Assembly (NCBI GenBank): GCA_913056125.1
Contig: CAJXNC010000011.1
Location: 38,085 to 102,084, forward strand
Direction: 5' to 3'
Origin: an uncultured Altererythrobacter sp.
Lineage (GTDB): Bacteria; Pseudomonadota; Alphaproteobacteria; Sphingomonadales; Sphingomonadaceae
DNA: 64,000 nt
In this document: positions 18,776 to 28,744 of the stretch, in pieces
Numbering within the stretch: position 1 is the first letter of the stretch
How the letters are laid out: the number at the start of each line of letters is the position of its first letter
Program-made: the position numbers and the translations under genes
The notes under the pieces: model-generated
The model's database searches: none
The model's input: only the letters and a program-made list of their open reading frames with translations
Told to the model about the DNA's origin: nothing

Positions 18776-19550
18776 CCAGGCCTCCGAACCGGTCGAGGTG
18801 ATTCGCTCGTCGGTGCTCGATGCACTGCCGCACGGATTCCTTGGACGCCGGGGAGGCGTCAGCACCGGCATCGTGGCCGGATTGCAGGTCGGCCTCAATG
18901 CAGGCGATGACGATGCGACCGTCACGGAAAATCGCCGGATGGCGCTTGAGGCGGCCTGCCCGGGCGCGAATCTTGTGACACTGAAGCAGGTCCATTCGGC
19001 AAAGGCCGTCACCGTCGAAGCACCGTGGAGCGAGGACGAACGGCCCGAGGCAGACGGCATGGCGACCAGTGTGCCGGGGCTTGCTCTTGCCATCGTTACC
19101 GCGGATTGCGCGCCGGTCCTGCTGGCAGACAGGGATGCGGGCGTGGTCGGCGCTGCCCATGCCGGATGGCGCGGTGCCTATACCGGCATATTGGAGTCGA
19201 CAATCCGCCGTATGGAGGGGCTTGGCGCACAGCGCGAACGGATCCTTGCGGCTATCGGCCCTTGTATCGCGCAGGACAGCTATGAAGTCGGCTATGACTT
19301 GCGCGAGAAGTTCGATCGCGAATCCGATGCGCGCTTCTTTTACGTTGGCCGGCCCGGCAAGTGGCAGTTCGACCTGGAGGCCTATGCTGCCTCCCGTCTC
19401 CAATCCTGCGGTATCGCGCAGGTCGAGAAGCTGGGACTCGACACATATCCGGCAGATGAGCGCTTCTTTTCACACCGCCGGAGTGTGCACCGCAACGAAC
19501 CGAGCTATGGCCGACAATTCTCCATGATTGCGCTGGCGCAAGGGTCCTAA
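18768..19550 (+). CDS. pgeF: Peptidoglycan editing factor / multicopper-oxidase-like laccase-domain protein
   Basis: A 260-residue YfiH/PgeF-type protein. Signatures are LPHGFLGRRGGVSTG near the N-terminus, LKQVHSAKAV, TADCAPVLLAD with the metal-binding Cys, and AAHAGWRGAYTGIL with the zinc His. The family removes wrong L-Ser from peptidoglycan precursors, and purine nucleoside hydrolase activity is also reported. The start is uncertain: TTG 18768 overlaps the pepN end by 8 bases and has GAGAAG upstream; ATG 18747 and GTG 18798 are alternatives. Confidence 0.88.
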   Translation: MVSQASEPVEVIRSSVLDALPHGFLGRRGGVSTGIVAGLQVGLNAGDDDATVTENRRMALEAACPGANLVTLKQVHSAKAVTVEAPWSEDERPEADGMATSVPGLALAIVTADCAPVLLADRDAGVVGAAHAGWRGAYTGILESTIRRMEGLGAQRERILAAIGPCIAQDSYEVGYDLREKFDRESDARFFYVGRPGKWQFDLEAYAASRLQSCGIAQVEKLGLDTYPADERFFSHRRSVHRNEPSYGRQFSMIALAQGS

Positions 19551-19725
19551 TCGACATTGATGTCATATTAGCGCCAAAAGGCGGGTTGGCAGGGGCGATT
19601 TGCTCGTCTATCAGCCGCGCCAAGTCGGCGTTCCGGGGGCATCTTTTGGTGCGCGGCTGTCATGTTTCTATTCGGGTGCCGGTCCGGTTTCGTACCGGCA
19701 GCCACCCGGCAGGCAAGGCAAGGTA

Positions 19726-20292
19726 ATGGCAACCACCACTGATACCGCGAATTCGGAAGTAGTGGCCGAAGACGGCGTGCGCCGTCGCGACTTCATCGAA
19801 ATTGCTGCCGTCTCGGTGGCGGCTACTGGCGGGCTCATCACGATCCTGCCGCTGGTCAGCCAGATGGCACCGTCCAAGGACGTTCTCGCCGAGAGCACGA
19901 CCGAGCTGGACATTTCGGCGCTCGAACCCGGCCAGTCGATCAAGGCGGTCTTCCGCAAGCAGCCGGTTTTCGTGCGCAATTTGACGCCGGCCGAGATCGA
20001 CGCGGCAAACGCCGTCGATCCGGGCGACCTGCGCGATTCCCAGTCGCTGGCCGACCGTACGATCGAAGGTCACGAGAATATCCTGGTGGTGATGGGCGTG
20101 TGTACGCACCTTGGCTGTGTGCCGCTGGGCGCTGCCGAGGGCGAGAACAAGGGCGAATTCGGCGGCTATTTCTGCCCTTGCCACGGTTCGCACTACGATA
20201 CCGCAGCGCGTATCCGTAAGGGCCCGGCTCCTAGCAATCTGGAAGTTCCGGACTATTCCTTCACCTCCGACACCACCATTGTGATCGGCTGA
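19726..20292 (+). CDS. petA: Ubiquinol-cytochrome c reductase, Rieske iron-sulfur subunit
   Basis: A 188-residue bc1 subunit carrying the high-potential 2Fe-2S cluster. It has a Tat-like N-terminus RRRDFIE (residues 19-25), one transmembrane anchor (about 26-45), and the cluster-binding boxes CTHLGC and CPCHGSHYD in the periplasmic domain. It heads petA-petB-petC-apt with gaps of 17, 28 and 10 bases. A weak promoter candidate, TTGGTG-17-TATTCG, lies within the 175-base upstream region. Confidence 0.97.
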   Translation: MATTTDTANSEVVAEDGVRRRDFIEIAAVSVAATGGLITILPLVSQMAPSKDVLAESTTELDISALEPGQSIKAVFRKQPVFVRNLTPAEIDAANAVDPGDLRDSQSLADRTIEGHENILVVMGVCTHLGCVPLGAAEGENKGEFGGYFCPCHGSHYDTAARIRKGPAPSNLEVPDYSFTSDTTIVIG

Positions 20293-20309
20293 GGCGAGAG
20301 ACAGAGACG

Positions 20310-21599
20310 ATGAGTTTTCCCTGGGCCAAGCAGTATGAACCCACCAACCCGGTGATGAAGTTCATGGACGAGAAGCTGCCGCTTCCGCGCCTTGTCTATA
20401 ATGCCGTGGGTGCCGGCTACCCCGTTCCGCGCAACCTTTCCTACATGTGGAATTTCGGTGTTCTGGCGGGCTTCTGCCTCGTCCTGCAAATCGTCACCGG
20501 CGTGGTGCTCGCAATGCATTATGCCGCCAATTCGGGTGTCGCCTTCGACTCGATCGAGCACATCATGCGCGACGTGAACTGGGGCTGGGCTATCCGCTAT
20601 GCGCATGCCAACGGTGCCTCGGCCTTCTTCGCCGTGATCTACCTGCATATCTTCCGCGGCTTCTATTACAGCTCGTACAAGGCCCCGCGCGAGATGATCT
20701 GGCTGCTCGGCGTGGTCATCTACCTGCTGATGATGGCGACCGGCTTCATGGGCTATGTGCTTCCCTGGGGCCAGATGAGCTTCTGGGGCGCCAAGGTCAT
20801 CACCGGCCTGTTCGGCGCGATCCCTGTGGTCGGCGAACCGCTGCAGGTCTGGCTGCTGGGCGGCTATGCACCGGATAATGCCGCGCTCAACCGCTTCTTC
20901 AGCCTGCACTTCATGCTGCCCTTCGTGATCGCCGGCGTGGTGATCCTGCACATCTGGGCGCTGCACATCCCGGGATCGAGCAACCCGACGGGCGTCGAAG
21001 TGAAGAGCGAAAGCGACACCGTGCCCTTCCACCCCTATTACACGGCAAAGGACGGTTTCGGCCTTGGCGTCTTCCTGCTGATCTATTGCGCCTTCCTGTT
21101 CTTCATGCCGAACGCGCTTGGCCACCCGGACAATTACATCCCGGCCAACCCGCTTTCGACCCCGGCGCACATCGTGCCCGAATGGTACTACTGGCCGTTC
21201 TACGCGATCCTGCGCGCCTTCACCTTCGACTTCATCCTGCCGGCCAAGCTGTGGGGCGTGCTTGCGATGTTCGCCGCCATCCTGGTGTGGTTCTTCCTGC
21301 CCTGGCTGGACAAGTCGCCGGTACGCAGCGGCAATTATCGCCCGCTGTTCCGCAAGTTCTTCTGGGTGCTCGTCGCCGACATGGCGCTGCTGTTCTACCT
21401 GGGCGGTGCCCCGGCCGAAGAGCCCTATGTGATGATCAGCCAGATCGCGACGGCATATTACTTCCTGCACTTCCTCGTGATCCTGCCTCTCCTGTCCTCC
21501 TTCGAGCGACCTGACCCGCTGCCTTTCTCGATTACCGAGGCGGTATTGGGTTCGGACGACAAGGCGGCGCTGAAGGACGGCGCCGGGTCGGCGGCATAG
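20310..21599 (+). CDS. petB: Cytochrome b of the bc1 complex
   Basis: A 429-residue membrane protein that binds both b hemes and the Qo/Qi quinone sites. Eight or so hydrophobic helices are visible, with heme-ligand histidines in the helix II and IV regions (for example VLAMHYAAN and [12 protein letters not shown]). The Qo motif is [13 protein letters not shown]. Length matches full-length alphaproteobacterial cytochrome b. Confidence 0.98.
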   Translation: MSFPWAKQYEPTNPVMKFMDEKLPLPRLVYNAVGAGYPVPRNLSYMWNFGVLAGFCLVLQIVTGVVLAMHYAANSGVAFDSIEHIMRDVNWGWAIRYAHANGASAFFAVIYLHIFRGFYYSSYKAPREMIWLLGVVIYLLMMATGFMGYVLPWGQMSFWGAKVITGLFGAIPVVGEPLQVWLLGGYAPDNAALNRFFSLHFMLPFVIAGVVILHIWALHIPGSSNPTGVEVKSESDTVPFHPYYTAKDGFGLGVFLLIYCAFLFFMPNALGHPDNYIPANPLSTPAHIVPEWYYWPFYAILRAFTFDFILPAKLWGVLAMFAAILVWFFLPWLDKSPVRSGNYRPLFRKFFWVLVADMALLFYLGGAPAEEPYVMISQIATAYYFLHFLVILPLLSSFERPDPLPFSITEAVLGSDDKAALKDGAGSAA

Positions 21600-21627
21600 G
21601 CACAGGCTTCAAGGGAAAGACGATAAG

Positions 21628-22476
21628 ATGATCCGCCTTGCTGGAATTCTGATTGGCCTGGTCTTCACCTTCGTGGTGCTGCTGGCCTTCGTTGTCGGCG
21701 CCTACACGGCTGCGACCGAAGGCATGGGCGAAGAAACCGCCGAACACGCCTTCCACCTCGACCCCGAGCATGTCGAATTTGCGCATGATGGCCTGTTCCC
21801 GAGCTGGGACCTGCAGCAGCTGCAGCGCGGCTACCAGGTCTACAAGGAAGTCTGCTCGGCCTGCCACTCGATGAACCACGTTGCCTTCCGCAACCTCGAA
21901 GAGCTTGGCTATACCGAGGAAGAGGTGAAGGCCGAAGCTGCCAGCTGGGTGGTTCCGGGCATCGATCCCGACACCGGCGAGAACAGCACGCGTCCGGGCC
22001 TGCCGACCGATTACTTCCCGTCGCCCTATCCCAACGATGTGGCCGCCGCGGCTGCCAACAACAATGCGATCCCGCCGGATCTCTCGCTGATGACCAAGGC
22101 TCGCCATCACGGCCCTGCCTATGTCTATTCGCTGCTGACCGGCTATCAGGAACCGTCGGCCGAACTGGCAGAGGAATTCCCGGACTCGCTGCCGGGCCCG
22201 GGCCTCTACCACAACCCGTATTTCGCCAATCTCAACCTGGCGATGGCTCCGCCGCTGACGGCTGATGGCCAGGTGACCTATGCCGACGGCACCGATGCCA
22301 GCATCGACCAGATGGCGCAGGACGTGGCCGCATTCCTGACCTGGACTGCCGAACCCTCACTGGTCGACCGCAAGCGTACCGGCTGGCCGGTCATGGGCTT
22401 CCTGCTCTTCGCCACCATTCTCGCATGGCTGGCCAAGAAGCAGATCTGGGCGGGCCTCAAGCCGCGCAAGGACTGA
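21628..22476 (+). CDS. petC: Cytochrome c1
   Basis: A 282-residue bc1 subunit. The heme attachment site is C76-S-A-C79-H80. The sixth ligand Met is probably in NLAMAPPL near residue 208. One hydrophobic segment is present at each end; the C-terminal one (about 255-272) is the membrane anchor. It ends 10 bases before apt. Confidence 0.97.
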   Translation: MIRLAGILIGLVFTFVVLLAFVVGAYTAATEGMGEETAEHAFHLDPEHVEFAHDGLFPSWDLQQLQRGYQVYKEVCSACHSMNHVAFRNLEELGYTEEEVKAEAASWVVPGIDPDTGENSTRPGLPTDYFPSPYPNDVAAAAANNNAIPPDLSLMTKARHHGPAYVYSLLTGYQEPSAELAEEFPDSLPGPGLYHNPYFANLNLAMAPPLTADGQVTYADGTDASIDQMAQDVAAFLTWTAEPSLVDRKRTGWPVMGFLLFATILAWLAKKQIWAGLKPRKD

Positions 22477-22486
22477 AGGCAGTCAA

Positions 22487-23038
22487 TTGCCAAGCGACAG
22501 GCGCCTTTCGCTCGATGAGCTGAAGGCGCTTGTTCGCACCGTGCCGGATTTTCCGGCTACGGGTATCATGTTCCGTGACATCACCACACTGATCGCGCAT
22601 GGCCCCGGCCTTGGCGCGACCATCGACCATCTTGCCGACCTTGTGCCCGCAGGCACCAGCGCGATTGCCGGGATCGAGGCGCGCGGTTTCATTTTCGGCA
22701 CAGCGCTTGCGACGAAACTCGGCCTCGGCTTCATCCCCGTGCGCAAGGCTGGCAAGCTGCCGGTCGAGACGATCGGGCAGGACTATGCGCTCGAATATGG
22801 CGAGGCTCGGATCGAGATCGACCCGAGCCTGCTTCAGGATGGAGAGCGGGTCCTGCTGGTGGACGACCTGATCGCCACGGGAGGAACCGCCATCGCCGCC
22901 GCGCAATTGCTTCGCCGCGCCGGGGCTGTCTGCGAGACGGCCCTGTTTGTGATCGACCTGCCCGAATTGGGCGGTGCCAAGATCCTTGGCGATGCCGGCG
23001 TCGAAAGTCGTTCGCTGATCGCATTTTCCGGGCATTAG
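22487..23038 (+). CDS. apt: Adenine phosphoribosyltransferase
   Basis: A 183-residue purine-salvage enzyme making AMP from adenine and PRPP. It shows PDFPATGIMFRDIT near the N-terminus, IEARGFIFG, and the PRPP loop VLLVDDLIATGGTAIAA. The start is a TTG at 22487; no in-frame ATG or GTG near it would keep the family N-terminus. It is probably co-transcribed with petABC. Confidence 0.93.
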   Translation: MPSDRRLSLDELKALVRTVPDFPATGIMFRDITTLIAHGPGLGATIDHLADLVPAGTSAIAGIEARGFIFGTALATKLGLGFIPVRKAGKLPVETIGQDYALEYGEARIEIDPSLLQDGERVLLVDDLIATGGTAIAAAQLLRRAGAVCETALFVIDLPELGGAKILGDAGVESRSLIAFSGH

Positions 23039-23102
23039 GCTCCACGCGGGATAAACTCGCGCTATGATGCGTTGGGTTTGAAGCGGTCGCGTTCGGAGAT
23101 TC

Positions 23103-24953
23103 ATGGAACAACAGGCACTTGTCATTGCCCTGATCGGCATTCTCGGCATCGGTGCGCAATGGGTCGCCTGGCGCACGGGTTGGCCCGCCATCGTCCTCAT
23201 GCTCGCTGCTGGCGTCATTTCGGGGCCGGTGCTCGGCCTGATCGATCCCGAGGCGGCCTTTGGCGACTTGTTGCTGCCGATGGTTTCCATCGGCGTGGCC
23301 CTGATCCTGTTCGAAGGGGGGCTGAGCCTCGATTTCCGCGAATTGCGCAAATATGGCGGGGGCGTCTGGCGACTGGTCCTGATCGGCGTCCCGCTTGGCT
23401 GGCTGCTCGGATCACTGGCTGGATACCACATTGCCGGACTGGTCTGGCCGGTGGCGATCCTCTTCGCTGGTATCCTGGTGGTGACGGGGCCGACCGTGGT
23501 GATCCCGCTTTTGCGCCAGTCCAATGTCCAGCAACGCCCTGCTGCCCTGCTCAAATGGGAGTCCATCGTCAACGACCCGCTCGGTGCGCTTTGCGCCGTC
23601 GTTACCTACGAGTACTTCCGCTATGCCGCACAGGGGCAGGGCATGATCGACGTAGTGCCGCCGCTGATCATCGCCGCGCTCGTCGCCGCGGCGATCGGAT
23701 ACGCGGCCGCCTGGGTGATCGCCTGGGCCTTCCCGCGCGGGCTGGTGCCCGAATTTCTCAAAGTCCCTGTGCTGCTCGTCGCCGTGGTCGGCACCTTCGT
23801 GCTGTGCAACGCGATCGAGCATGAAGCCGGGCTGGTCGCGGTCACCGTCATGGGCATTGCGCTCGCCAACATGCACGTCACCAGCCTGCGCAGCATCCAC
23901 CCGTTCAAGCAGAACATCGCCGTGCTGCTGGTCTCGGGCATTTTCATTATCCTTTCGGCCAGTCTCGACTGGGCGCAGTTCCGTCAATTCGAATGGCAGT
24001 TCGGCCTGTTCCTCGGTGCGCTGCTCTTCGTGGTACGGCCGGCAACCGTGCTGATCAGCCTGCTATTCAGCGACATCCCCTGGCGCGAACGGCTGTTCCT
24101 TGCCTGGATCGCCCCGCGCGGCATCGTGCTGGTCGCCATTAGCGGCCTGTTCGCGCTGCGCCTGTCGGACCTTGGCTATGGCGACGGTTCGATCCTGATA
24201 GGGCTGAGCTTCGCGGTCGTAGTGACCACCATCGTCGCGCATGGCTTTACTGCAAATCTCGTGGCCCGCTGGCTCGGGGTCAGGGGCGAAACGCGTCCCG
24301 GCCTGCTGATCGTCGGCGCCACGCCGTGGACGATCGCGCTCGCCAGGCAGATGCACGAACTCAAGACGCCGGTCATGGTGGTCGATGCGAGCTGGGGCAG
24401 GCTTAAGCCTGCCCGCGCTGCCGGCCTGCCGACCTATCACGGCGAAATCCTCAACGAAGCGACCGAGCACAATCTCGACCTCAACCCCTTCCAGGTGCTG
24501 ATCGCGGCGAGCGAGAACGAGGCCTACAATACGCTGGTCTGTTCGGAATTCGCGCCGGAGATCGGCACCGATTCAGTCTACCAGCTGGGCGAAGGTGGGG
24601 ACAATGAGGACCATCGTTCGCTGCCCGCATCGCTGATGGGCCGTGCGCTCTTCGCCTCGGGGCTCGGGGCCGCAGATGTCCACCAGCGGCAGATGGATGG
24701 CTGGATCTTCCGCCGTACCAAGCTGTCCGACCAGTTCAACATCGACGATGCCAAGGAAGTACTGCCCGAAGCCGCGAACATGCTCTTGCTGCTCAAGCCG
24801 GGCGGAAAGATGCGCTTCTTTACCCATGCATCGGCGCCCGAACCGCAAGCGGGCGACACGATCGTCAGCTTCTCCCCGCCGGGAAAGAAGCAGATCGAGA
24901 ACGCGAAAACAAAGCCGGGCAAGCAGGCCGCAAAGGCCGCGGCCCAGATGTAA
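23103..24953 (+). CDS. NhaP-type cation:proton antiporter with TrkA-N-like domain
   Basis: A 616-residue CPA1-like transporter. The membrane half (about residues 1-395) has some 12 hydrophobic helices, including LIDPEAAFGDLLLPMVSIGVALILFEGG and LLKWESIVNDPLGA, the latter typical of NhaP ion-binding Asp regions. A cytosolic nucleotide-binding-like domain starts near 400 with RPGLLIVGATPWTIALARQM. The C-terminal tail is Lys/Ala-rich. Sodium or potassium versus proton exchange cannot be decided. It is followed by an OmpA-like lipoprotein after 17 bases. Confidence 0.9.
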   Translation: MEQQALVIALIGILGIGAQWVAWRTGWPAIVLMLAAGVISGPVLGLIDPEAAFGDLLLPMVSIGVALILFEGGLSLDFRELRKYGGGVWRLVLIGVPLGWLLGSLAGYHIAGLVWPVAILFAGILVVTGPTVVIPLLRQSNVQQRPAALLKWESIVNDPLGALCAVVTYEYFRYAAQGQGMIDVVPPLIIAALVAAAIGYAAAWVIAWAFPRGLVPEFLKVPVLLVAVVGTFVLCNAIEHEAGLVAVTVMGIALANMHVTSLRSIHPFKQNIAVLLVSGIFIILSASLDWAQFRQFEWQFGLFLGALLFVVRPATVLISLLFSDIPWRERLFLAWIAPRGIVLVAISGLFALRLSDLGYGDGSILIGLSFAVVVTTIVAHGFTANLVARWLGVRGETRPGLLIVGATPWTIALARQMHELKTPVMVVDASWGRLKPARAAGLPTYHGEILNEATEHNLDLNPFQVLIAASENEAYNTLVCSEFAPEIGTDSVYQLGEGGDNEDHRSLPASLMGRALFASGLGAADVHQRQMDGWIFRRTKLSDQFNIDDAKEVLPEAANMLLLLKPGGKMRFFTHASAPEPQAGDTIVSFSPPGKKQIENAKTKPGKQAAKAAAQM

Positions 24954-24970
24954 GATTGGAGGATGAAGCC

Positions 24971-25588
24971 ATGAGAAAGCGCATTCTGGACCTGTCCCTG
25001 GTGATGGCCCTGGGGTTGTCGCTTGGCGCCTGCGAATTCCGTCAGACCGATGCCGCGCAGGAGGAAGAAGGAACCGCATGGGAGGAAGAGGGCGAGGCAC
25101 TCCCTCCCGAGCCGGGTGCATCCGATCCGCTGGCTGGGCCGACGGAAGAGCCCCTTGCCGAACCGGCACCCGAAGAGACGCAGCCGATTTCGATCATTCG
25201 CGAGGAAGTGCTCGAAGTGGAGGAACCGGTGATTGAGCCGGTCGCGGCGACCATTCCCTTCGGCGATGGCGGCAATGATATCGGCGAGGAAGCCGAACGC
25301 CTGCTGGCAGAAATCCTCGAATCACCGGCCCTGCGCGAGGGATGGACCGTCACCCTTCGCGGCCATACGGACAGTTCGGGTAATGACAGCGCGAACCTGC
25401 GTGCCTCGCGCGCAAGGGCGGAGGCGGTCGCAGCATGGCTGGTCGAACGCGGCGTGGATGACGAGCGGATCGAGGTGATCGCATTCGGCGAGCAGAACCC
25501 GATCGCGCCCAATGCGCTGCCCGACGGATCGCCCGACGAGGAAGGGCGGGCGCGCAATCGCCGCGTCGATATCGAGATCGCGCCCTGA
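24971..25588 (+). CDS. Acidic OmpA-domain lipoprotein
   Basis: A 205-residue lipoprotein: signal peptide ending LSLGAC (Cys19), then a very acidic, proline-rich linker (about residues 20-85), then an OmpA-type peptidoglycan-binding domain with LRGHTDSSGNDSANLRASRARAEAV and a C-terminal RARNRRVDIEI. I chose ATG 24971, which begins the basic-hydrophobic signal sequence and has GGAGG upstream. The paired antiporter gene suggests shared transcription, not necessarily shared function. Confidence 0.88.
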   Translation: MRKRILDLSLVMALGLSLGACEFRQTDAAQEEEGTAWEEEGEALPPEPGASDPLAGPTEEPLAEPAPEETQPISIIREEVLEVEEPVIEPVAATIPFGDGGNDIGEEAERLLAEILESPALREGWTVTLRGHTDSSGNDSANLRASRARAEAVAAWLVERGVDDERIEVIAFGEQNPIAPNALPDGSPDEEGRARNRRVDIEIAP

Positions 25589-25654
25589 CGGGGTGCTATT
25601 GCCGAGATCGCTTGACGAGAGCCCCCGGGCAATGGCAAGCGGCCTTCGCAGCGG

Positions 25655-25728
25655 GCGGGTATAGCTTAGTGGTAAAGCCCTAGCCTTCCAAGCTAGTTAT
25701 GCGGGTTCGATTCCCGCTACCCGCTCCA
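25655..25728 (+). tRNA. tRNA-Gly (anticodon TCC)
   Basis: A 74-base cloverleaf with acceptor stem GCGGGTA/TACCCGC, D-arm TAGCTTAGTGGTAAAGC, anticodon loop CTTCCAA, T-arm GGTTCGATTCC and encoded CCA. The anticodon reads Gly GGA/GGG. Confidence 0.97.
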
Positions 25729-25746
25729 ACTTCCCGACACAGCGCT

Positions 25747-27369
25747 TCACAGCAAGGAACGGTTCGCCACTGCATCCTGCAGGAAGCAGAAATGCCATGC
25801 CGGATCCGAGGTGGTGAGCTGTGCCGATGTATCGCAGCTCGCCGGCTGTTCGAGCGGATATTGCTCAAGCCGGTCGGCAGCGATGTCGTAGAACTCGCAA
25901 TTGCCGGCATCGTCCGTGCAGACGAGCTTGTAATGCGCGTTGCGAATGCCGACGACCTTGGTCCCCCCGGTCATCAGATTGGTGCTTTCGGTGATGACAA
26001 AGCCGCGATCGGGATCGCGTACCGCACTCGAATCTCCGTACAGGATCGGCATCAGCGAGACCCCGAAGAGATCCGTCTGGCCCCCGTCAGCACCGCTTGA
26101 TACCTGCTCCGGAACGTCCAGCCCGGCCATTTCGAGGATGGTCGGGAACAGGTCCACCACATGGGTGAACTCGTCGCTGACCGATCCAGGCGCAATGCCC
26201 GGTCCGCGCACGACGAGCGGCACCAGCGCGCCGCCTTCATAGGCCGTGCCTTTGCCGCGCGCGGTGCGCGTGATGTACATATTGTCGATATGGTCGAGCT
26301 GTGGGCGGCCATACATGGGCGTGCCATTGTCGCCGACGAAGATCACGATCGTGTTCGGATCGACCTCGTCCAGCGTGCCCAGCAAATGCCCCATCAGCGT
26401 ATCGAGCGCATTGGTCATGGCGCGGAACTGCGTCTCGCCCGAACAATCGCCCGTATTGCGGCTGCCGAATTCGCCGCCGCAGGCGCGGACTTCCGCTTGC
26501 GTTTCCTCGTTCAGCAGGTCCAGCTCGGGGATCATCATGGCCGAGGGTTGCTGGTTGGCGGTGGCATGGCTGAGATTGAAAGCGAGCCAGCCGAACCACG
26601 GACGGTCGGGCTCCACCCTTTCGCGCTCGCGGATCCAGTCGATCGTCTCGGCCACCTTGACCACCGACGCGTTCCGCGTCTCCGCAATCCCCGGCAGCGA
26701 ACGGGGGACAGGTTGTTCGGTACGCCACTGGTTTGCCGGCATGGACCCGTCCTGCTGGTGCTCTTCCCATTCCCAGAAGGTGGGCAGGGCCGCATGCATA
26801 TTGCCTTGGAACCAGTCGAATCCGGCCTCGGCCGGCTTCATCCCGGGATAGTCGGGCGCATCGCCCTGGCCGGGAAGCCCAGCCATGTGCCACTTGCCGA
26901 AGACCGCAGTGGCGTATCCCGCATCGCTGAGCCAGCGCACGAAGCTGTCATGCCCCTGGTCGAGCGCATCGGCATAGGTCGCGACATTGGTCTGGCTGGC
27001 ATTGAGGCCGGTCAGCAAGGAAGCGCGGGTTGGCGAACAGAAGGGATTGGCCCAGTTCGCGGTAAAGCGCATGCCCTGCTGCGCAAAGGCATCGAGATTG
27101 GGTGTCGAGGCCGGATGGCCGTCGATCTTCTGCCATTCGGGATGGTTGAAGCCCTCGGGGCCATATTGCGACACCAGCTGTTCGATCATGCCGGGATACA
27201 TGCCCGTCGACATGTCGAGGCCGACATCGTCGGAGATGATCAGGAGGATATTTGGCCGGGACATTTCGCCCTCGGCTGAAGTGGCAGGTTCGTCCGCCGT
27301 CGTACATGAGGCGACCAGGCCAGCCAGAAACAGGGCCCCGAGCCCGCGAAGCAGATTAGCGATCATCAT
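25747..27369 (-). CDS. Arylsulfatase-type sulfatase lipoprotein
   Basis: A 540-residue sulfatase exported as a lipoprotein: signal peptide with LVASC (Cys22). Metal-binding Asp pair lies in IISDDVG (47-48). The formylglycine site is C111-S-P-T-R, in CSPTRASLLTG, so an activating formylglycine-generating or radical-SAM enzyme is needed elsewhere. A later VFVGDNGTPMYG supplies the second metal-site residues. Start may be ATG 27369 or 27366, after GGGAGG. The substrate is unknown. It converges on tRNA-Gly. Confidence 0.92.
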   Translation of the reverse strand: MMIANLLRGLGALFLAGLVASCTTADEPATSAEGEMSRPNILLIISDDVGLDMSTGMYPGMIEQLVSQYGPEGFNHPEWQKIDGHPASTPNLDAFAQQGMRFTANWANPFCSPTRASLLTGLNASQTNVATYADALDQGHDSFVRWLSDAGYATAVFGKWHMAGLPGQGDAPDYPGMKPAEAGFDWFQGNMHAALPTFWEWEEHQQDGSMPANQWRTEQPVPRSLPGIAETRNASVVKVAETIDWIRERERVEPDRPWFGWLAFNLSHATANQQPSAMMIPELDLLNEETQAEVRACGGEFGSRNTGDCSGETQFRAMTNALDTLMGHLLGTLDEVDPNTIVIFVGDNGTPMYGRPQLDHIDNMYITRTARGKGTAYEGGALVPLVVRGPGIAPGSVSDEFTHVVDLFPTILEMAGLDVPEQVSSGADGGQTDLFGVSLMPILYGDSSAVRDPDRGFVITESTNLMTGGTKVVGIRNAHYKLVCTDDAGNCEFYDIAADRLEQYPLEQPASCDTSAQLTTSDPAWHFCFLQDAVANRSLL

Positions 27370-27433
27370 TTCCCTCCCAGTAGGGCCAAACTAGCCAATC
27401 TGTGCGGCAAGGCAATCGACTTGCTGCCAGCAC

Positions 27434-27811
27434 TCAGGGCTTGAAGCGCGCCCCGCGTATATGGGTGAAGCGATCGCCCACCACTTCGTACATGGCGATG
27501 GTTTCGACTTCCCAGCTGTCTCCCGCCTTGACCGGGCGAATGTCGAATTCGGGCCAGTCGGCAAAGCACTCGAAGGTCGTACGGCAATACATGGCCACGC
27601 TGGCCGGGGTGACGATGACCTGTAGCGGGGTCACAACCTCGGTGATGTGCGCCTTCACCTGCCGATAGAAAGAGAGGATGTTTTCGCGTCCTTCGATCCG
27701 CTTCATCGAGCCCAGTTCGAACACCACGTCGTCGGCATAGAAGTGCCCGAAACCTTCAAAGTCATTGCCGTTGAAGGCCGCGACATAGGATCGGAAATCG
27801 TCCTCGGTCAT
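27434..27811 (-). CDS. Nuclear transport factor 2-like (SnoaL) protein
   Basis: A 125-residue small cone-shaped-fold protein. It has the NTF2-like N-terminal helices (FRSYVAAFNGNDFEGFGHFYADDVVFE) and the strand set ENILSFYRQV...SWEVETIAMYEVVGDRFTHIRG. Such proteins bind or isomerise small hydrophobic molecules; function here is unknown. The ATG at 27811 overlaps the panC stop (ATGA). Confidence 0.8.
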   Translation of the reverse strand: MTEDDFRSYVAAFNGNDFEGFGHFYADDVVFELGSMKRIEGRENILSFYRQVKAHITEVVTPLQVIVTPASVAMYCRTTFECFADWPEFDIRPVKAGDSWEVETIAMYEVVGDRFTHIRGARFKP

Positions 27812-28671
27812 GCGTCTCTTCCTTCCACATGCATATTGTCGATCAAACGGGTCGTGCCGATCCGCGCAGCGACCAGCAGTCTCGCGGGTCGTTTTGGCGC
27901 CTCGTCCAGCAGCTCGAGGCTCTCGGCATCGGCAAGGCTGGCATAATCCACGCTGGCGAAACCGGCCTGCAGCAGAGCAGCTTCGAGATCGGCGAGTATT
28001 GGCGCAACCGTGCCGCCAGCCTCGATTCCCTCGATGGCCTTGTGCATCGCCACGTTGAGCGTTGCGGCGGCGGCGCGCTGTTCGGGCGAGAGATATGCAT
28101 TGCGACTCGACATCGCCAAGCCGTCCGCTTCGCGCACGGTCGGGATCCCGATGATGCGGTCGGCATGCGGTTGGGTGAGGTCGAGGTCGCGCGCCATGCG
28201 GCGGATCACCGCCAGCTGCTGCCAGTCCTTTTCCCCGAAGATAGCGAAATCGGGCCGCACCTGGTTGAACAGTTTGCACACCACTGTTGCCACGCCGTCG
28301 AAATGGCCGGGGCGCGAGGCACCGCACAGCCCTTCGCTCACGCCTGCGACCGAGATGCTGGTGGCAAAACCGTCGGGATACATGTCCTCCACGCCGGGTG
28401 CCCAGAGCAGGGCCACGCCTTCGCCCTCCAGCTTGGCCTGGTCTTCGGCCAATTGCCGCGGATAGGCGTCGAGATCCTCGTTCGGGCCGAACTGGGTCGG
28501 GTTCACGAAGATGGAGGCGACGACGTTGGGGGCAAATTCGCGGGCCTCGCGCAGCAAAGTGAGGTGCCCGTCATGCAATGCACCCATGGTCGGTACGAAA
28601 GCGATGGGGCCGGATGAACGCAGTTCATCCACAGCTTCGCGCAAGTCTGGCAGGTGCTTGACGGTTTGCAC
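27808..28671 (-). CDS. panC: Pantothenate synthetase
   Basis: A 287-residue enzyme joining pantoate and beta-alanine with ATP. It carries VPTMGALHDGHLTL (HIGH-like) near residue 27, SIFVNPTQFGPNEDLDAYPR, FGEKDWQQL with the KMSKS-like part, and MSSRNAYL. The start is a GTG at 28671 with GGGGAC upstream; the in-frame sequence further up is shadow of mipZ. It is divergent from mipZ, with 73 bases between. Confidence 0.95.
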   Translation of the reverse strand: MQTVKHLPDLREAVDELRSSGPIAFVPTMGALHDGHLTLLREAREFAPNVVASIFVNPTQFGPNEDLDAYPRQLAEDQAKLEGEGVALLWAPGVEDMYPDGFATSISVAGVSEGLCGASRPGHFDGVATVVCKLFNQVRPDFAIFGEKDWQQLAVIRRMARDLDLTQPHADRIIGIPTVREADGLAMSSRNAYLSPEQRAAAATLNVAMHKAIEGIEAGGTVAPILADLEAALLQAGFASVDYASLADAESLELLDEAPKRPARLLVAARIGTTRLIDNMHVEGRDA

Positions 28672-28744
28672 GTGGCGTCCCCTCCGATACAGGTGTTTGC
28701 AGATTCCTAGCCTCGTCCAACCGTCAGAGAAAGCCTGCCGAATC

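Noticed and set aside
25655..27369. tRNA-Gly next to a sulfatase as an integration site
   Set aside because: No integrase, no duplicated tRNA end and no composition change, so a tRNA-linked island is not supported.
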